NCBI RefSeq assembly: GCF_019352175.1 | Contig: NZ_JACBYI010000050.1 | Location: 1-48,425, forward strand | Direction of reading: 5' to 3' | Length of the DNA stretch: 48,425 bases | DNA from: Paenibacillus sp. S150 | GTDB lineage: Bacteria > Bacillota > Bacilli > Paenibacillales > Paenibacillaceae | In this document: positions 23,703 through 31,082 of the stretch, one piece after another | Position numbering within the stretch: the first letter of the stretch is position 1 | Layout: each line of letters begins with the position of its first letter | Made by a program: the position numbers and the translations under genes | Notes under the pieces: model-generated | The model's input: the letters and a program-made list of their open reading frames with translations, nothing else | Database searches by the model: none | Told to the model about the DNA's origin: nothing

Positions 23703-23786
23703 ACTGTGATTCCTCCCGTGACAAGCATCTACGGGATGTATATGTTTGCAATCGCCGCATTATTAGCTAAAATTAAATTAAATAAG

Positions 23787-23823
23787 ATGAACTTGAGAAT
23801 GAGCCTGACATTCTCAAGTTCAT
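23787..23823. repeat. Perfect 15-bp inverted repeat between the M1 peptidase gene and ywhD
   Basis: ATGAACTTGAGAATG (23787-23801) and CATTCTCAAGTTCAT (23809-23823) are exact reverse complements around a 7-nt spacer. There is no T-run on the + side. On the minus side only a mixed AT-rich stretch follows. It lies 32 bp before the ywhD start and ~85 bp from the divergent start. It may be an operator or an mRNA hairpin. Confidence 0.85.
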
Positions 23824-23855
23824 GTTCTATTAGTGAAAGGGAAGGATGTGCACTT

Positions 23856-24362
23856 GTGGATAACAACCAACCAGAGGGCAAAAAACCGATGGCTCTAAAT
23901 ATTGTGAATGCCAAGAGCAAGCATAAGGGCTTCGGCGCAGGCTCCATCGATTTGAACAATGTATCGCCGGTCATTATTGACGGCGGTGAAGCCGTTATCG
24001 ATATCGGTGCCATGCATGCCAAGAGTAAAGTGGAGAAGGGTATAAAGTTCAGCCCGAACCGTGAGGATGTGCCAAACGGAAGACAGGTCTGGGTGGTGTG
24101 GGTTGCAGTGGACCGCACACCTGAAGGCCAGTCCTATGGCGGAATCACTGCCTGCGAGATGTGGATTGATACGGAAGCCCGCCGTGGTTGGAAGATTCTT
24201 GCCGATCATGTGAACAAGCTGGACTCGGCCCTGAAGCGGAGAATTATCCTGGAAGGACTTGGAGCGGCGGACAAGGCTGCGCTGAAGTCGCTGCTGGTTG
24301 CCCATAATGCGGAGTGGTGGGACGCTTCAAGCGAGGAGATTAAGGCGGCATTGTCAGAATAA
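23856..24362 (+). CDS. ywhD: YwhD family protein
   Basis: A 168-aa soluble protein of the conserved Bacilli family YwhD; its biochemical role is unknown to me. Features are LNIVNAKSKHKGFGAGSIDLNNVSPVIID at the N-terminus, GRQVWVVWVAVDRTPEGQSYGGITACEMWID in the middle, and a helical C-terminus (KRRIILEGLGAADKAALKSLL). GTG 23856 is chosen, 9 nt after AAGGA. The open frame continues upstream through the inverted repeat but without a ribosome binding site. In B. subtilis ywhD neighbours pbpG; here pbpG is three genes away. Confidence 0.88.
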   Translation: MDNNQPEGKKPMALNIVNAKSKHKGFGAGSIDLNNVSPVIIDGGEAVIDIGAMHAKSKVEKGIKFSPNREDVPNGRQVWVVWVAVDRTPEGQSYGGITACEMWIDTEARRGWKILADHVNKLDSALKRRIILEGLGAADKAALKSLLVAHNAEWWDASSEEIKAALSE

Positions 24363-24416
24363 GCGCATTACTTCCCCCAGTCTGTTCTCGATAGACCGGA
24401 GGAATCTGCATTCCGC

Positions 24417-24460
24417 AAACAGCCAGACCCTCCCTTGCAGGAGAGCCTGGCTGTTTGTAT
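24417..24460. terminator. Bidirectional terminator between ywhD and the AbrB-type gene
   Basis: AAACAGCCAG (24417-24426) and CTGGCTGTTT (24447-24456) form a perfect stem. An inner CTCCC/GGAG helix adds to it. Confidence 0.8.
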
Positions 24461-24501
24461 TGTGTATGAAATTGCAGAATGCCGGGGTACAGCTTATAAT
24501 C

Positions 24502-24975
24502 CTATGATCTGCTGAGCAGGTTAAGCTTGCGCTTGAGCTGGCTTACACGGGCTTGACTGATGCCAAGAACCTCGGCAAGCTCCTTCTGGTTGGCGTATGG
24601 ATGGTCCTCTATGGCCTTCTCCAGACGCTGACTCATTTCTTCAGTTTTGGTACGCCGTCCCCCGGATCTTGGTTCAGGGGCGGCTTCGGGGATGCTCTGG
24701 GGCTGCACGGCCTCACCGGCCGGGCGTTCAGGATTGCTGAGCTCTTTCAGACAGCTGTTGCAAATGAACTGATCTTTATAGTAGGTCACATGATCAAGGC
24801 TTCTGCAGAACGTGCATTCAGTTGAGGTGTACTTTCTGAGTACGATAATTTCTTCGTTCAAAATAAAAAATTCGATAGGATCCCCAATGTCAATATTGCG
24901 TGTCATTCGGATTTCTACGGGAACCACAATTCTACCAAGACTGTCTAAACTCCGGATCATGCCTGTATCTTTCAT
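24502..24975 (-). CDS. AbrB-type transition regulator with zinc-ribbon and HTH extension
   Basis: A 157-aa three-part DNA-binding protein. Residues 1-50 are an AbrB/SpoVT swapped-hairpin domain (GMIRSLDSLGRIVVPVEIRMTRNIDIGDPIEFFI). Residues 54-75 hold a Cys4 cluster (C54-x2-C57-x14-C72-x2-C75) that should bind zinc. A Pro/Glu-rich linker (~80-105) leads to a C-terminal helix-turn-helix (NQKELAEVLGISQARVSQLKRKLNLL, ~129-154). AbrB itself ends at ~94 aa without the last part. Target genes are unknown. The ATG at 24975 opens the typical MKDTGMIRSLD start. Single gene with its own terminator. Confidence 0.85.
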   Translation of the reverse strand: MKDTGMIRSLDSLGRIVVPVEIRMTRNIDIGDPIEFFILNEEIIVLRKYTSTECTFCRSLDHVTYYKDQFICNSCLKELSNPERPAGEAVQPQSIPEAAPEPRSGGRRTKTEEMSQRLEKAIEDHPYANQKELAEVLGISQARVSQLKRKLNLLSRS

Positions 24976-25108
24976 CCCATGTCCCTCATTTACATCTTTA
25001 TATTTTTTTGTGGATATCTATGATTATAGCAGTAATTGTAAGTTATGAGAACGGGGAAAGCGCATTCATATATAGAGTTTTTTGTTAAATTCAGGAAGAT
25101 TCTTTGTC

Positions 25109-25152
25109 TAAATTTAAAAACCTCTCCATCCGGGAAGTCCGAAAGGAGAGAT
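25109..25152 (-). terminator. Terminator of the DNA glycosylase gene
   Basis: On the minus strand CTCTCC pairs with GGAGAG across a 17-nt loop containing TCGGACTTCCCGGA, followed by GTTTTTAAATTT. Confidence 0.7.
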
Positions 25153-25212
25153 TAATTAGGGTTCTTTTGTTTTTTACCCAATTTTCGGCTGGCGAAACAG
25201 CACCGCCAATCT

Positions 25213-25896
25213 TTAGTCAAGGTGAAAGGACTGTGCCTGTTTATCGATGACAGAGACATAAGGGTTGCCCCGGAGGTAGAAACGCCAGGGAAGCGGTGCA
25301 TATTCTTCGGCATAAGGAATATTTATGCGCGGCGCCTGGACAATATCCAGCGTCTCCGGCGGTTCTCCCTGCTCCAGCCGCAGCGGCCCGCCCGGATCAT
25401 CCAGCCGGTATCCGTTCAGGCTTTTGTCAATGCGCAATGCCCGGCACAGCTTACCCGGTCCGCCGGACAGGCTGGCCGCCTTCTTGACGGCGATGCCCCG
25501 GTATGCCGCCATCATCTCCGCATCGGCGGCGTTAAGCGGCTCTACCGCACGAATCAGGACAGCATGCGGATCATGTTCAGCGGCAGTCACCACATTGACG
25601 CAGTGGTACATACCGTATATGAGATACACGTAGGCAGTTCCGCCGGAGCTGAACATGACTTCAGTACGCGCTGTCCGGCGTCCCCCATACGCATGGCTGC
25701 CCTTATCTTCCGCGCCGCCATAGCTCTCTGTTTCTACGATCCGGCAGCGGATCTCCCCGTCCTCGGTCCGCCGGACCAGATGCTGTCCCAGAAGAAGCGG
25801 TGCAGCTTGGAGCGCAGTAAGCTTAAATACATCCGGGTTCAACAGTTTTCTGGTCCGGCATCCTTCCCATTCGCCGGGATTGTCCTTCAGCTCCAT
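25213..25896 (-). CDS. 3-methyladenine DNA glycosylase (AAG/MPG family)
   Basis: It removes alkylated purines from DNA in base excision repair. The 227-aa protein has the AAG signature: LLGQHLVRR, RIVETESYGGAEDKGSHAYGGRRTARTEVMF with the catalytic Glu in VETE, YVYLIYGMYHCVNVV, AVLIRAVEPL and LSGGPGKLCRALRID. ATG 25896 follows AGAGGGG by 10 nt. The longer reading from 26010 overlaps nothing recognisable. It lies 101 bp downstream of the class A PBP gene on the same strand and may be co-transcribed. Confidence 0.92.
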   Translation of the reverse strand: MELKDNPGEWEGCRTRKLLNPDVFKLTALQAAPLLLGQHLVRRTEDGEIRCRIVETESYGGAEDKGSHAYGGRRTARTEVMFSSGGTAYVYLIYGMYHCVNVVTAAEHDPHAVLIRAVEPLNAADAEMMAAYRGIAVKKAASLSGGPGKLCRALRIDKSLNGYRLDDPGGPLRLEQGEPPETLDIVQAPRINIPYAEEYAPLPWRFYLRGNPYVSVIDKQAQSFHLD

Positions 25897-25997
25897 AGAT
25901 AAATGACCCCTCTCTGCCCGAAACGGACACATCTTTCGGTGCCCGCCTCGTTGATTGGTCCCATCGTATCGCATGAGCCGGATGGGAGCAACCGGGA

Positions 25998-28070
25998 TCA
26001 GTTCATCCACCAGCGCTTGATATCATTCCACAGGGAGTGCTCCTCTTTTATGTCCGCATCCGGGGGAGCTGTGGTGCCGCCGGCAGGATCGGCGGAATCG
26101 GCTGGGCCGTGCTGATCACAGTATTCCGTAGGCTCCGTTCCGCTGATGAAGGTTTCCAGCTCCTTCTCGGGACAAGCCGCCGTCGCAAGCTTTCCGGACT
26201 GCGGATTGATATACACACTGACCACGCCGTCAGGAATCGGGAAAATTTTCGGCGGAACGTTTTCCAGTGCTTTTTCTGTGAATTGGGCGAAGATCGGGGC
26301 AGCACGCCGCCCGTCTGCCGTGGCTATATCGCGTCCCTTGTCATATCCGACCCAGACAGCCGTAGACAGCTCAGGCGTGAATCCGACCATCCAGCCATCG
26401 GTATCGGTAGTACCGGTCTTGCCGGCTACAGGACGCTTAATAATAGATGCTACACGATTGCCTGTTCCCCCGCTCTCGAATACGCCTTCCATGAGCCGGG
26501 TCAGCACATAGGCCGCCGCTGGATCTACAACCTTCTCTCCTTGCGCCTGGGGGGCTTCATACAGAAGCTTTCCCTGGGCATCGGTAATCTTCAGAATAGC
26601 CGTAGCCGGAAGCTTCACCCCGCCCCCGCCGATCACGGCGAAGGCGGACGCCATCTCCAGCGGACTGACAGGCGAAGTGCCCAGCGCCAGGGAGGGCACG
26701 CTCTGCAGCGGGCTGCTGATACCCATTTTAGCCGCCATTTCGGCGACCTTATCCGCGCCGATTTTCATAATCGTGTTCACTGCATAGATATTGTCGGAGG
26801 CGGCAATGGCCTGCCGCATGTTGATTTCGCCCAGATACTTGTCGCCGAAGTTTTTGGGCTGATAGGTTTTGCGGTCATTATCATAGTGGAACAGCGTCGG
26901 CTGGCTGTTGAAGACGGACAGTCCCGTCATGCTTTTGGAGGACAGTGCGGTTAGGTACATGATAGGCTTAAAAGACGACCCGGGCTGCCGAGTAGTCGCC
27001 AGTGCATGGTTGAATTGGTTGGTCCGGTAATTTTTGCCCCCGACCATCGCTTTGATGTAGCCTGTACGGGGATCAATGGACACAAGGGCAGTCTCCAAAT
27101 CACTGCCGGGGTCCATGCCCTGCTCAACGGCCTCCTCCGCAGCCTGCTGCATATCGGGATCAAGCGTTGTATATACATTTAGCCCGCCCTGCTCCAGCTC
27201 TTCGAGGCTGATCTGCAGGGAGTCGATGACCAGGCTGCGGACATAGTCGCGGAAGTAAGGTGCGGCAACGGTCGTATCCTTTTCACCCTGAGGCTTGAAG
27301 CTCAAGGTCTCCAGATTGGCAGCAGCAGCCTGGGCCTCGGTAATATCGCCCATTTCCGTCATCGCCTCCAGAATAATCCGCTGGCGTTTCTTGGCATTGT
27401 CCATATTTGTGTATGGGGAATAGTAGGTCGGGCCTTTGGGGATTCCGGCAAGCATGGCACTTTCCGCAAGATCGAGATCTGCCGCCGCTTTGCCAAAATA
27501 CATTCTTGAAGCCGCTTCGATACCGTAGGCGCCATGACCATAATAAATTTCATTCAGATACATGTTCAGGATTTCGTCTTTGCTGTATTTCATTTCAAGC
27601 TGCATTGTGTAAAGGGCTTCCTTGGCCTTGCGGGTCCATGTCTTCTCATGGCTCAGGTAGAGATTGCGCGCAAGCTGCTGGGTTAAGGTGCTGGCCCCTT
27701 GCGTACGGTCGCCTGATTCCAGATTGGCAAGCACAGCCCGGCCCATGCCCTTGATATCAAAGCCGGCGTGGCTGTAGAACTTGCGGTCCTCCACTGCCAG
27801 CGTAGCCTGTATGAGCAGCGGGGAAATCTGGCTGAGCGTTACAGGATCGCGGCTGCGGCCGTCTGAGGTGAAGGCAGCCAGCACATTCCCGCGGGAATCA
27901 AGCAGCTTGGAACGGACATCATCGGCGGCCGGCGGAAGGTCCTTTTGATACAGGTAGCCGAGCAGTGCGCCAGCCGCCAGTACCAAAAGCACGCTCATCA
28001 CGGCCAGCAGCCGGAACAGCCGGCGGAGGCGGCGTTTGGGTTTCCGGGGTGTAACAGGTTCGCGCGGCAT
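25998..28070 (-). CDS. pbpG: Class A penicillin-binding protein (transglycosylase/transpeptidase)
   Basis: It polymerises glycan strands and cross-links them outside the membrane. The 690-aa protein has a basic N-terminus (PRKPKRRLRRLFR), a membrane helix (~22-41), a GT51 domain with E94 in VEDRKFYSHAGFD and RTQGASTLTQQLARN, then the transpeptidase domain with S365-S-F-K368, SDN in AIAASDNIYA and KTG in VAGKTGTTD. ATG 28070 is used, 9 nt after AGAAGGAG; the frame opens earlier without a site. Length and closeness to ywhD suggest PbpG (PBP2d, a sporulation-linked PBP in B. subtilis), but PbpF-type identity is possible. Confidence 0.9.
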   Translation of the reverse strand: MPREPVTPRKPKRRLRRLFRLLAVMSVLLVLAAGALLGYLYQKDLPPAADDVRSKLLDSRGNVLAAFTSDGRSRDPVTLSQISPLLIQATLAVEDRKFYSHAGFDIKGMGRAVLANLESGDRTQGASTLTQQLARNLYLSHEKTWTRKAKEALYTMQLEMKYSKDEILNMYLNEIYYGHGAYGIEAASRMYFGKAAADLDLAESAMLAGIPKGPTYYSPYTNMDNAKKRQRIILEAMTEMGDITEAQAAAANLETLSFKPQGEKDTTVAAPYFRDYVRSLVIDSLQISLEELEQGGLNVYTTLDPDMQQAAEEAVEQGMDPGSDLETALVSIDPRTGYIKAMVGGKNYRTNQFNHALATTRQPGSSFKPIMYLTALSSKSMTGLSVFNSQPTLFHYDNDRKTYQPKNFGDKYLGEINMRQAIAASDNIYAVNTIMKIGADKVAEMAAKMGISSPLQSVPSLALGTSPVSPLEMASAFAVIGGGGVKLPATAILKITDAQGKLLYEAPQAQGEKVVDPAAAYVLTRLMEGVFESGGTGNRVASIIKRPVAGKTGTTDTDGWMVGFTPELSTAVWVGYDKGRDIATADGRRAAPIFAQFTEKALENVPPKIFPIPDGVVSVYINPQSGKLATAACPEKELETFISGTEPTEYCDQHGPADSADPAGGTTAPPDADIKEEHSLWNDIKRWWMN

Positions 28071-28204
28071 GGCATCAGGCTCCTTCTGTATTTGGCTTGA
28101 CTTGTCAATTCTCATTATGGGGAAGGAAGCGCCTGGATATTCATGAAGCACCGTCTCATTCCAGAAAAGGTCAGCATTTCTCCCATGTGTGATTTTGTGA
28201 TCCG

Positions 28205-28216
28205 TTATGGTAAAAT
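28205..28216 (+). promoter_or_regulatory. Possible promoter of the nitrilase-family gene
   Basis: TGGTAAAAT (28208-28216) is an extended -10. No good -35 is seen. It is ~50 bp before the start. Confidence 0.35.
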
Positions 28217-28267
28217 TTTAGGTGCTTTACGAATGCAAGCCTATATCCCGCTTAGGAGGACTGCTCC

Positions 28268-29125
28268 ATGGCCTTTCGCGTATCCGCCGTACAATATCAT
28301 CTGCATACTATTTCCTCTTTTGATGAGTTTGCCGCCGAGTGCGAGCATTATATAAAGACAGCCATGGAATTCGGCGCCGAATTCATTCTGTTCCCCGAGT
28401 TTCTTACGACACAGCTGATGTCCATAGGCGATGGACAGGGAAATGCCCTCGGCATAGAGGATCTGCCGCAGTTTACAGACCGTTACCGGAAGCTGTTCTC
28501 CGGGTATGCCAAGAAATATACTGTGCATATTATCGGCGGGACCCATGTGCTGCGCAGGAACGATAAGCTCTACAATGTGGCCCATCTTTTTTATCCGGAC
28601 GGAAGAATCGCCGAGCAGGCCAAGCTGCACATTACACCGGCTGAAGCGGAGGGCTGGAATATGGGCGCAGGTGAAGGGCTGGAGGTGTTCCGGACGGACA
28701 AAGGCACCATCGCCATGCTGACCTGCTACGATATCGAATTTCCGGAAATTGTGCGCATGGCGAGAGCCAAGGGAGCGGATGTGATCTTCTGCCCTTCCTG
28801 CACGGATGACCGCCATGGCTTCCACCGGGTGAGATACACCAGCCATGCCCGTGCTATTGAAAATCAAGTCTATGTCGTGCTGACAGGCACTGTAGGCTCG
28901 CTGCCTACCGTAGATCTGATGCGGGCGAACTATGGCCAGGCAGCGGTCATTACCCCCAATGACATCCCGTTTCCTCCGCAGGGCCTGCTGGCCGAGGGGG
29001 AAATCAACGACGCGATGATTATCACCGCCGATTTAGATCTGGAGCTGCTGTACCGCGTTCGTGAACGCGGGTCCGTAACCACGTGGCGTGACCGCCGGAC
29101 GGATTTGTACACCGACTGGGTGTAA
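28268..29125 (+). CDS. Carbon-nitrogen hydrolase (nitrilase superfamily)
   Basis: A 285-aa cytosolic amidase-type enzyme. The catalytic triad is in place: Glu44 in FPEF, Lys119 in QAKLHITP and Cys153 in LTCYDIEFPE. The substrate is unknown. ATG 28268 follows AGGAGG. A GNAT gene begins 15 bp downstream. In B. subtilis YhcX, as I recall, a GNAT domain and a nitrilase domain of this type are fused in one protein. Here they are two genes, hydrolase first. Confidence 0.9.
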   Translation: MAFRVSAVQYHLHTISSFDEFAAECEHYIKTAMEFGAEFILFPEFLTTQLMSIGDGQGNALGIEDLPQFTDRYRKLFSGYAKKYTVHIIGGTHVLRRNDKLYNVAHLFYPDGRIAEQAKLHITPAEAEGWNMGAGEGLEVFRTDKGTIAMLTCYDIEFPEIVRMARAKGADVIFCPSCTDDRHGFHRVRYTSHARAIENQVYVVLTGTVGSLPTVDLMRANYGQAAVITPNDIPFPPQGLLAEGEINDAMIITADLDLELLYRVRERGSVTTWRDRRTDLYTDWV

Positions 29126-29140
29126 GGGGGAAGAAGAGAA

Positions 29141-29809
29141 ATGTATTACAGGAATTTCTACGCTTTTAATGGTAAAAATCCGGTGCCTGCGGTGATCCGC
29201 AGCTATACGGAAGCCGATTTTACGGAACTGATTACCCTTCAAGCCGAAGCCTTTCCGCCTCCTTATCCTGCGGAATTATGGTGGAGCCGGGAGCAGTTGC
29301 TGAATCATGTGTCGCTTTTTCCGGAAGGTGCGTTATGTGTGGAGGTGGAAGGGGAACTGGCCGGGTCGGTAACAGGACTGAAAATCCGTTTCGACCCCGA
29401 AGCTCCGGCCCTTCACCATACCTGGTCGGAGGTTACGGCAGATGGATATATTACTACGCACCGGACGGACGGGAATACCCTGTATATTGCCGATCTGTGT
29501 GTCCGTCCCAAATACCGCAAGCTTGGGCTGGGCAAGGAGCTGGTACAGTCGCTGTATCATACGGTAGTGGAGCAGAAGCTGGAACGGCTGCTTGGAGCCG
29601 GCCGAATGCCAGGGTATCATCTGCAGGCTGTCCATATGACAGCGGAAGAGTACTTGGCCGGAGTGGTGGCCGGGAAATGGTCCGATCCTGTAATCACCTT
29701 CCTGCTGCGCTGCGGAAGATCTCCGGTTGGAGTAGTGGCTGATTATCTGGAAGACGAGGAATCAGGCAATTACGCTGCGCTGATGGAGTGGCGCAATCCT
29801 TTTTTATAA
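29141..29809 (+). CDS. GNAT N-acetyltransferase paired with the hydrolase
   Basis: A 222-aa GNAT protein. IRSYTEADFTELITLQAEAFPPPYPAELWWSREQL and LYIADLCVRPKYRKLGLGKELVQSLYH (acetyl-CoA loop R-K-L-G-L-G-K) are the clear parts. The first resembles the N-terminal domain of YhcX-type fusions. The C-terminus (DPVITFLLRCGRSPVGVVADYLEDEESGNYAALMEWRNPF) is also of that subgroup. ATG 29141 has GGGGGAAGA upstream. It lies 15 bp after the hydrolase gene, so the same substrate pathway is likely. Confidence 0.88.
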   Translation: MYYRNFYAFNGKNPVPAVIRSYTEADFTELITLQAEAFPPPYPAELWWSREQLLNHVSLFPEGALCVEVEGELAGSVTGLKIRFDPEAPALHHTWSEVTADGYITTHRTDGNTLYIADLCVRPKYRKLGLGKELVQSLYHTVVEQKLERLLGAGRMPGYHLQAVHMTAEEYLAGVVAGKWSDPVITFLLRCGRSPVGVVADYLEDEESGNYAALMEWRNPFL

Positions 29810-29850
29810 GTGGAAAATGTCTATTTCAGAACCGGAGGAGATTCTTGAAT

Positions 29851-30519
29851 ATGGAGTATAGAAGAATTACAAGTGTGGCAGACCCCTTGTTCAGTCAAGT
29901 ACATAAGCTGCTGTCGGAAGTGTTCCCGCCGGAGGAAGTGCTCGAATACAGTCTATGGAAGGAGCCTTTGGAGGATCCGGGCATCCGTGTATTTGCTGCC
30001 GTGCATGAAGGGGCCGTTGTGGGTACGACCGAATACCGTTATTATGCCGACTGGAATGTGGCGATGACCGATTTCACTATCATTGGCCGGGAGGGGCTGG
30101 GAGTAGGCCGCTTCCTGGCACAGAGCCGGCTGAAAGACCTGCAGAGGCTGGCAGCCGGCAATGGCCAAGAGCTGTTCGGCATGTTCGCCGAGATTTATGA
30201 TCCCTACCGGGTGGAGCATGCTTTTGGAGGCATTAAGCCCATGGACCCGTTTGTCCGCCGCGAGGTACTGTCTCATCTCGGGTATAAGCGTCTCGATTTT
30301 CCTTACGTTCACCCCTCATGGCAGGGTGACGGTGAAGCGGTATCGGGTCTGGATCTGTGTTTTATGCCCGGCAATGAGGATTTGAAGCAGATAGAGGCGT
30401 CTTTGGTTGCCGATTTTCTGACCCGTTATTACGCGGTGCTTGCGGATAAGCCGGAAGCCTGGACGTCCATGGTAGGGCAGCTTAAGAGCAGGGACACCGT
30501 TGCTCTGCTGCCGCTGTGA
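29851..30519 (+). CDS. GNAT-like acetyltransferase, 222 aa
   Basis: A second, different GNAT-type protein. The core is RVFAAVHEGAVVGTTEYRYYADWNVAMTDFTIIGREGLGVGRFLAQSRLKDLQRLA (acetyl-CoA loop near G-L-G-V-G-R). The C-terminal half (FGGIKPMDPFVRREVLSHLGYKRLDFPYVHPSWQGDGEAVSGLDLCFMP) is the long tail seen in a poorly described subgroup. Substrate unknown. The start is ATG 29851, 10 nt after GGAGGAG; TTG 29845 is too close. It lies 41 bp after the previous GNAT gene, probably in the same operon. Confidence 0.82.
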   Translation: MEYRRITSVADPLFSQVHKLLSEVFPPEEVLEYSLWKEPLEDPGIRVFAAVHEGAVVGTTEYRYYADWNVAMTDFTIIGREGLGVGRFLAQSRLKDLQRLAAGNGQELFGMFAEIYDPYRVEHAFGGIKPMDPFVRREVLSHLGYKRLDFPYVHPSWQGDGEAVSGLDLCFMPGNEDLKQIEASLVADFLTRYYAVLADKPEAWTSMVGQLKSRDTVALLPL

Positions 30520-30638
30520 ATATTTTAAAGGACTATATAAATAGACATTGAATTGCTCATCCGATCTGGATATAGTGTACAATGGGAAAGCGAATATGAC
30601 TTAGATGAATATAAGTATGAACAAGCGAGGAACATGTG

Positions 30639-31082
30639 ATGACTGAAGTACAGTCCGGCAAATACGGCGTTTTCATATTGCTGGAGAGTGTGCAGGGCGG
30701 AGAGCGGAATGTAGTGCATACAGCAGGAGAGGCCATTGCCAAAGGGCAGCTGCTGTATATCCGCTATGAAGAAACGCAGCCTGGCCCCAAGGGCGAGGAG
30801 GTTTCTGTCCGCAGCACCTTGAAGATATCGGACAGCGGACTGAAGCTGATCCGTCACGGCGGCGTTCAGTCGGAGCAGTCCTTTGAGCAGGGACAACGCC
30901 TGCCGGGGTTCTACCGCTCGTCTTATACACAGTTTAATCTCTCCACCGACACCCGGAAACTCGACATTAAGCGCGATGGAAGGTCGCTTGCGGTTTCATG
31001 GGAATATGATCTCTACGTGTACGGGGAACTATCGGGACAGTTCGCTATAAGTTTGCATATACAGGAGGAACCACAATCATGA
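30639..31082 (+). CDS. ywiB: DUF1934 family protein YwiB
   Basis: A 147-aa beta-barrel-like protein of family DUF1934. Its function is unknown. It carries the family pattern LLYIRYEET...STLKISDSGLKLIRHGGVQSEQSFEQGQRLPGFYRSSYTQFNLSTDTRKLDI. ATG 30639 lies 8 nt after GAGG; a GTG one codon earlier is possible. It overlaps argS by 4 bp (ATGA), and the ywiB-argS pair is conserved in Bacilli, so expression is coupled to arginyl-tRNA synthesis. Confidence 0.88.
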   Translation: MTEVQSGKYGVFILLESVQGGERNVVHTAGEAIAKGQLLYIRYEETQPGPKGEEVSVRSTLKISDSGLKLIRHGGVQSEQSFEQGQRLPGFYRSSYTQFNLSTDTRKLDIKRDGRSLAVSWEYDLYVYGELSGQFAISLHIQEEPQS

